Source of the DNA: Shinella fusca
GTDB lineage: Bacteria > Pseudomonadota > Alphaproteobacteria > Rhizobiales > Rhizobiaceae
Assembly (NCBI RefSeq): GCF_014203155.1
Contig: NZ_JACHIK010000001.1
Coordinates: 372,001-436,000 of the forward strand
Length of the DNA: 64,000 bases
Direction: 5' to 3'
Made by a program: the position numbers and the translations under genes. Numbering within the stretch: the stretch's first letter is position 1; every line of letters begins with the position of its first letter. Positions 59,475 through 64,000 of this stretch are shown here, one piece after another. The notes beneath the pieces are model-generated. The model was given only the letters and a program-made list of their open reading frames with translations. It searched no databases and was not told the origin of the DNA.

Positions 59475-60818
59475 TCAGGCGGACGCGGAAAACACGACGT
59501 CCGCCTGGAAACCGTCAACACGGCCGGGGATGGGCGAGGTGAGGACGAGGCTCACCCCCATCTGGGCGAGCAGGCGCGCGGCGATGGAAAGGCCGAGCCC
59601 GGAGCCGGCGGCCGCGGTCTTGCCGCGCGAGAAGCGTTTGCGCACCGCCGCAAGCTCCTCCTCGCTCATGCGCGGCGCGCCGTTGGAAATGCGCACATTG
59701 CCCTCGGCGCTCACCTCGATTTCGACCGGCTCGCCCGCCCGCCCGTGCAACAGGGCGTTCTCGATGAGGTTGCGCAGGACGATGGCGAAGGCATCGGCGG
59801 CCCCTTCCCGCGGGGCCGGGCCGTCGAGGCGGCTCGAAAAGCGGATGCGTCCGCCATCGGCCGCGGCGCGCTGGAAGTCGGTCACCACGACCGCCACCAC
59901 GTCTGCGACGTCGAAGGTGGTCTCGGCAACGCCGATGCCCGCCTCCGCGCGCGCGAGCTGCAGGAGCTTCTCGGTGAGCTTGGCGAGCTTCTGCAGCGAG
60001 GCCTCGATCTGCTGCGCGCGCGCCTTCGTCGGCGCGTCCTTCAGTTCGGCAAGGAGAAGCTGGGTCTGCGCCAGCGCGCCGGCAATGGGCGTGCGCAGCT
60101 CGTGCGCGCTGTTGGAGGTGAACTCCCGCTCGGCGGCGAGCACGGCGCGCAAGCGCGCGAGCAGCAGGTTGACCGAACGCAGGATGGGGCGCAATTCCTG
60201 CGGCAGCCCCGCCGTCTCGATGGCCGCGAGGTTCCCGCCGTCCTTACCGCCGATCGCCGCGCGCAGCGTCTCGACGGGCGCGAGCACGCGGCGCACGACG
60301 AACCAGACGGCGGCGATGGAAACCGGGACGATCAGCAGAACCGGCAGGAGGAGCGCAAGCGCCCCCTCCGTCATCGCCTCCCGCCGCTCGTCGGACGAAT
60401 CCTTCACCTGCACGAAGATGCTCTCGTCGGCGGTCGCGGCCGTGTAGATGCGGCCCGTCCGGCTCTGCCAGAAGCCCACCTTGACCGGCGCGTCGAAGGG
60501 CGCCGCCGCCGCCATGTGCGAATGCAGGAGCACCCGGCCGGCCGGATCGCGCACTTGATAGGTCAGGTAGGTCTCCTCCGGGGCGGAGCGCGTCACCTCG
60601 ATGCGTTGCGGGTCGTCAATGTCGCCGCGGTGGTGCAGGTCGTCGACGACGAGCGGCACCAGCCGCTCGGCCGTCTCCTGCAGGGCCGAATCGTAGATCT
60701 CGCCGAACTCGTCGCGCATGACGAGCGCGCCGAACCCCACCGCGACGAGCCAGACGAGGGTGATCGTCGCCGTGATCCACAGCATCAACTGGCCGGAAAG
60801 GCTGCGCGGTCCCCTCAT
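59475..60818 (-). CDS. two-component sensor histidine kinase
   Basis: 447 residues from the ATG at 60818, overlapping the response regulator stop. Two membrane segments (about 10-32 and 155-180) flank a ~120-residue periplasmic sensor. A HAMP-like linker precedes the HisKA domain with the phosphoacceptor His in FTSNSAHELRTPIAGALAQT. The ATPase domain has the N box (VLRNLIENALLHGRAG) and G box (GSGLGLSIAARLLAQMG). It resembles PmrB/QseC-type kinases. It is the last gene of the eptA operon and should sense an envelope signal such as cationic peptides or metals. Confidence 0.92.
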   Translation of the reverse strand: MRGPRSLSGQLMLWITATITLVWLVAVGFGALVMRDEFGEIYDSALQETAERLVPLVVDDLHHRGDIDDPQRIEVTRSAPEETYLTYQVRDPAGRVLLHSHMAAAAPFDAPVKVGFWQSRTGRIYTAATADESIFVQVKDSSDERREAMTEGALALLLPVLLIVPVSIAAVWFVVRRVLAPVETLRAAIGGKDGGNLAAIETAGLPQELRPILRSVNLLLARLRAVLAAEREFTSNSAHELRTPIAGALAQTQLLLAELKDAPTKARAQQIEASLQKLAKLTEKLLQLARAEAGIGVAETTFDVADVVAVVVTDFQRAAADGGRIRFSSRLDGPAPREGAADAFAIVLRNLIENALLHGRAGEPVEIEVSAEGNVRISNGAPRMSEEELAAVRKRFSRGKTAAAGSGLGLSIAARLLAQMGVSLVLTSPIPGRVDGFQADVVFSASA

Positions 60819-61471
60819 CGGCCGAGCCTGTAGCCGATGCCGCGCAAGGTCTCCACGCAGCCCTTGCCGAGCTTCTTGCGCAGCCGGCTGACATAGACCT
60901 CCACGGTGTTGCTCTCGATCTCCGAGCCGAAGGCGTAAAGCGCCTCCTCGATCTGCCCCTTGGAGACGATGGCGTCCGGCCGGGCGGCAAGGCGCGCCAG
61001 CACGGCCCATTCGCGGCTCGAAAGGTCGACCGGCTCGCCCTCGCGCAGCACGCGGCGGTCGGCAAGCTGGATGGTGAGCGGCCCGGCCTCCAGCACGGGC
61101 ACGGCCGCACCGGCATAGCGGCGCGAGACGGCCAGCATGCGCGCGCCGAGCTCGCCGAGGTTGAACGGCTTGACGAGATAATCGTCCGCCCCGCTGTTCA
61201 GCCCCTCGATCCGGTCGGAGATCTGGTCGTGCGCCGTCAGGATGATCACCGGCGTTGCGGCGCCCGAGCGGCGAAGGTCGGAGAGCAGCGACAGGCCGCT
61301 GCCGTCCGGCAGGCGCAGGTCGAGGAGGATGAGGTCGTAGGCGACGGTCGAGACCGCCGTGCGGGCGTCTTCGAGCGCCTGCATCCAGTCGACGGCATGG
61401 CCGAGGCCGGCGACATAGTCGCGCACGGCCTCGCCCAGAACGGCATCGTCCTCGATCAGCAGGATTCTCAA
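60815..61471 (-). CDS. OmpR-family response regulator
   Basis: 218 residues, beginning at a TTG (61471) that reads (M)RILLIEDDAVLGEAV, with GGAG ten nt upstream; an ATG at 61503 would add 11 residues. The receiver domain has the phospho-Asp in DLILLDLRLPDGSG and Lys in DDYLVKPFN. The winged helix of the OmpR family follows (SREWAVLARLAARPDAIVSK, then VEVYVSRLRKKLGKGCVETL). It forms the output of the adjoining kinase and probably regulates eptA. Confidence 0.9.
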   Translation of the reverse strand: MRILLIEDDAVLGEAVRDYVAGLGHAVDWMQALEDARTAVSTVAYDLILLDLRLPDGSGLSLLSDLRRSGAATPVIILTAHDQISDRIEGLNSGADDYLVKPFNLGELGARMLAVSRRYAGAAVPVLEAGPLTIQLADRRVLREGEPVDLSSREWAVLARLAARPDAIVSKGQIEEALYAFGSEIESNTVEVYVSRLRKKLGKGCVETLRGIGYRLGR

Positions 61472-61539
61472 GCGCCCGGTTCTCCATCCTCGATCCGGAC
61501 CATACATGCGGCCGGCCCGTCTTGTCATCGCCCCCGTCG

Positions 61540-63177
61540 TCAGGAGACGGCGCCGAGCCGGCAGGGCGACATCAGGTCCAGCGCGGGATCGCGCACCTTC
61601 GTGTCGATCCGCATCATGCCGAGCACGGTGTGGAAGAGGTTGTCGTGCGACTGCGCTTTGCCCGCCTCCCCGGCGAGGCATTCGGCGGAATAGGCGGCCT
61701 TCTCGTCCCTGCCGAGCCAGAGCACGAAGGGAACATGCGTTTGGTGGCTGGGCGCGATCATGTAGGGCGCGCCGTGCAGGTAGAGGCCGAGCTCGCCGAG
61801 CGACTCGCCGTGGTCGGACATGTAGAGCATGGAGACGTCGAGGCGGTTTTCCTGCTTTTCCAGCCGGTCGATGACGGAGGCGAGGATGTGGTCCGTATAG
61901 AGGATCGTGTTGTCGTAGGCGTTGACGATCTCCTCGCCGGAGCAGTTGGAGAAATCCGCGCTGCGGCATTCCGGCCGGAACGTCCGGAACTCCTCCGGGT
62001 AGCGCTCGTAATAGGCCGGGCCGTGGCTGCCGATCTGGTGCAACACCAGCACGGTGTCCCTGTCGACGGAGCCGATCCAGGCGTCGAGATTGTCGAGCAG
62101 CACCTGGTCGCGGCATTCCCCGTTCTTGCAGTCGCGCGGATTGCCGCCCGCAATCAGGGAGCGCTCGCCGGTGCGCTTGGCGATCTCCTTGCTGCCGGTG
62201 TTGTTGTCCCACCATTCGACATGGACGCCGGCATGGGAGAGCACGTCCAGCAGGTTCTCGGTGGCAAGCGCCTTGTGGTGCGAATAGTCGGAGCGCGGAT
62301 AGACGGAGAACATGCAGGGCAGCGAAACCGCCGTCGCCGTGCCGCAGCTCGTCGTGTCGGGGAAATAGAGGATATCCTTCTTGGAAAGTTCCGGGTTGGT
62401 GTCGCGCCCGTAGCCGCCGAGGGAGAAATTGTCGGCGCGCGCCGTCTCGCCGGCGACCACGATCATCAGCCGCGGCTTGCGCTCGCCCACGGGCGCATCG
62501 GCGACACGCGCATCCTCCCCGAGCGGCGCGGCGACGACGTCGACCTCGCCGGATTGGCCGACGGCATATTGCACGGCGGTCACCAGCGGCACGAAGGGAT
62601 TGAGCGTCTCGAACCAGTCGTGATGCGCCCTGACGGCGGCGGCGTAGACGCGGGCATGGGAAAGCCCGGCGACGAGCGCGAGCACGAGCGCCGGCACGAT
62701 GACGGCAAGGTTGCCCCGCAGCTTCGCGGGAAAGGCCCTGTGCCGCACCTTCACCCAGACGAGCAGCAGCGAGGGCAGCAGGCCGAAGGCGAGCATATGC
62801 AGGATGAAGCCCGTGGTGATGAGCCCGCCCGCCTCGGCGCTGTTCGTCTCGGCAGCGTTGCGGATCATCTCGATATCGATGACGACGCCGAACCGATCCA
62901 TGAACCAGGCGCCGGCGGCGCTGGCGACGATCAGCAGGATGAAGATGGGCTTCATCAGGTACTTCACCGAGACGGCGACGCAGAGCGCGACATAAAGGCA
63001 GGATATGCCGAGCGCGATGGAGGCGAAGGTCGTCGGCCGGCCCTCCAGATAGGCCCAGCCCTTCGACCAGAAGCTCCAGTTGGTCAGGGCGAGCAGGTAG
63101 AACGCCGTCAGGATGCCGGCCGTGACGCTGCCGATTTCGGGCCGCCGGAAAGCGGGGCGGCCGGTTCCTTCACGCAT
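61540..63177 (-). CDS. eptA: lipid A phosphoethanolamine transferase
   Basis: 545 residues from the ATG at 63177 (GGAGACCCTT upstream). Five N-terminal membrane helices are followed by a periplasmic alkaline-phosphatase-like domain: IVVAGETARADNFSLGGYGR, the nucleophile Thr region SCGTATAVSLPCMFSVYPRS, QIGSHGPAYYERYP and MSDHGESLGELGLYLHGAPY. The family (EptA/MCR-like) transfers phosphoethanolamine from phosphatidylethanolamine to lipid A, reducing binding of polymyxin and other cationic peptides. It heads an operon with its own two-component system. Confidence 0.93.
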   Translation of the reverse strand: MREGTGRPAFRRPEIGSVTAGILTAFYLLALTNWSFWSKGWAYLEGRPTTFASIALGISCLYVALCVAVSVKYLMKPIFILLIVASAAGAWFMDRFGVVIDIEMIRNAAETNSAEAGGLITTGFILHMLAFGLLPSLLLVWVKVRHRAFPAKLRGNLAVIVPALVLALVAGLSHARVYAAAVRAHHDWFETLNPFVPLVTAVQYAVGQSGEVDVVAAPLGEDARVADAPVGERKPRLMIVVAGETARADNFSLGGYGRDTNPELSKKDILYFPDTTSCGTATAVSLPCMFSVYPRSDYSHHKALATENLLDVLSHAGVHVEWWDNNTGSKEIAKRTGERSLIAGGNPRDCKNGECRDQVLLDNLDAWIGSVDRDTVLVLHQIGSHGPAYYERYPEEFRTFRPECRSADFSNCSGEEIVNAYDNTILYTDHILASVIDRLEKQENRLDVSMLYMSDHGESLGELGLYLHGAPYMIAPSHQTHVPFVLWLGRDEKAAYSAECLAGEAGKAQSHDNLFHTVLGMMRIDTKVRDPALDLMSPCRLGAVS

Positions 63178-63331
63178 AAGGGTCTCCACGTCATGTCGCC
63201 CGGCCGCGCGCCTGCGCCGGCCGGAAGCCCGCCCTCTCTGCGCGCGCAAACTGACAGCGCGCTGAACGCCCCGTTCAGCCTGGTGTCAGGTTGAAAACCG
63301 ATGGAGCGGCGTTCGGACATGAGGTGAATGC

Positions 63332-63475
63332 GTGAAATCGAGGCTGCTGCCCCCGGGATTGCTATTCGTCACGGCGCTGGTCGTCGTGATCCTTGCGATC
63401 CCTTTCGCCCGGGCGCCCTCGTCCCGGCTGCACGACGAGGGCCTTTCCAAGGCCTTCGCCGGACGGAGGGGCTGA
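63332..63475 (+). CDS. possible small membrane protein (47 aa)
   Basis: GTG start with GAGGTGA five nt upstream; MKSRLLPPGLLFVTALVVVI begins a single membrane helix (about residues 8-25) and a short basic tail (FAGRRG) ends the protein. It lies between eptA and the convergent cysA. No known family. It may be real because it has a good ribosome site and membrane-like composition, but it is too short to be sure. Confidence 0.4.
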   Translation: MKSRLLPPGLLFVTALVVVILAIPFARAPSSRLHDEGLSKAFAGRRG

Positions 63476-63478
63476 CCC

Positions 63479-64000
63479 TCACGCGCCGAAGAGCTTCCAG
63501 CGCGTCGGCCGGAAGCGGATCGACGCACCGCCGGCCGCATTGGCGTCGAGCGGGACTTCGATCTCGACGTGGTGCGGCCGCTCGGGCGTTCCGACGTCGA
63601 TATCGGCAATGCGCGTGCCGGCAAGGCGGCGGGAGGTCGCAACGCGCCCTTCGAGCGCGGGCGCGGCCGGATCGGTGACGAGCGCGACATCCTGCGGGCG
63701 GAAGAAGAGCGTGCCTTCGCCGGCCGCAATGTCCCCTGCCCCCGGCGCGATGCCGGTTTCCTTTCCCTCGAAGCGGATGCCCCCCTCCTCCACCGTCACC
63801 GGCAGGCTGGCGCTGTCGCCGATGAAGGAGAAGACGAAGGGCGAGTTCGGCCGGTCGTAAACGTCGTCGGAGGAGCCGACCTGCTCGATCTTGCCCTGGC
63901 TCATCACGACGACGCGGTCGGCAAGCTCCAGCGCCTCCTCCTGGTCGTGCGTCACGAAGACGGTCGTGTGACCGGTGCGGTCGTGGAACTCGCGCAGCCA
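63479..64000 (-). CDS. cysA: sulfate/thiosulfate ABC transporter ATP-binding protein (5' end beyond window)
   Basis: The last 173 codons are present. WLREFHDRTGHTTVFVTHDQ is the CysA-type segment after Walker B, including the His switch, followed by EEALELADRVVVMSQGKIEQ and YDRPNSPFVFSFIGDSASL. The C-terminal TOBE region (TLFFRPQDVALVTD) ends RFRPTRWKLFGA, as in rhizobial CysA. It energises sulfate/thiosulfate uptake. The catalytic N-terminal half and any cysTW genes lie outside the window. Confidence 0.85.
   Translation of the reverse strand, partial: WLREFHDRTGHTTVFVTHDQEEALELADRVVVMSQGKIEQVGSSDDVYDRPNSPFVFSFIGDSASLPVTVEEGGIRFEGKETGIAPGAGDIAAGEGTLFFRPQDVALVTDPAAPALEGRVATSRRLAGTRIADIDVGTPERPHHVEIEVPLDANAAGGASIRFRPTRWKLFGA

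Noticed and set aside
59380-60833. Long plus-strand frames opposite the sensor kinase
   Set aside because: Antisense to a complete HAMP-HisKA-ATPase protein; no domain of their own.

Overview
The window is bacterial chromosomal or megaplasmid DNA with high GC and dense coding. It looks like a member of the Rhizobiaceae (Rhizobium, Ensifer, Agrobacterium or Shinella type). The evidence is the repeated intergenic palindromic elements of the rhizobial mosaic type, a second riboflavin-pathway lumazine synthase (RibH2 type) behind an FMN riboswitch, a carnitine dehydrogenase-thioesterase fusion, and many ABC importers. I see no tRNA, rRNA, CRISPR array, insertion sequence or phage genes.

Layout. 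1-2.3 kb: a truncated soluble globin-coupled chemoreceptor and an orphan ParA-type ATPase. 2.5-10.3 kb: a leftward operon (amidohydrolase, permease, glutamine-synthetase-like ligase, aldehyde dehydrogenase, iron alcohol dehydrogenase) with a divergent RpiR regulator. This set fits gamma-glutamylation of an amino alcohol such as ethanolamine. 10.3-14.3 kb: a four-gene ABC importer behind a possible PHO box. 14.4-16.6 kb: FMN riboswitch, ribH2 and an orphan PotD-like binding protein. 16.6-19.1 kb: cell-wall genes (L,D-transpeptidase, GH25 lysozyme) and a YdeI-family gene.

19.2-26.4 kb is the most striking region. A five-gene leftward operon encodes a histidine-ammonia-lyase homologue lacking the MIO triad, a cyclic amidohydrolase, an N-carbamoyl amino acid hydrolase, a DUF917 (thiohydantoin desulfurase family) protein and a urocanase. 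Together these match, step by step, the breakdown of ergothioneine (or S-methyl-ergothioneine) to glutamate. A LysR regulator with two tandem helix-turn-helix domains is divergent from it. 27.6-41.1 kb: a CdhR-like regulator and a rightward gamma-butyrobetaine/carnitine operon (BKACE, carnitine dehydrogenase-thioesterase, acyl-CoA dehydrogenase, CoA ligase, CaiD, peptide-type ABC importer).

41.4-44.1 kb: an exported PAAR-like protein, an ACT protein, an esterase and a LysR gene. 44.4-50 kb: a polyamine importer and aminobutyraldehyde dehydrogenase with the same order as E. coli ydcSTUV-patD. 50-57.7 kb: small membrane proteins, a PEP-mutase-family enzyme, two FAD-GcvT demethylases and a LysR regulator. 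57.7-64 kb: a small zinc-ribbon-like protein, an SDR, an eptA-response regulator-sensor kinase operon and the 3' end of cysA.

The theme of about 19-57 kb is use of N-methylated and polyamine-derived compounds as carbon and nitrogen sources. Ergothioneine and carnitine carry quaternary trimethylammonium groups, the two FAD-GcvT enzymes could demethylate the tertiary and secondary amines that follow from betaine, and the Pot-type system supplies polyamines.
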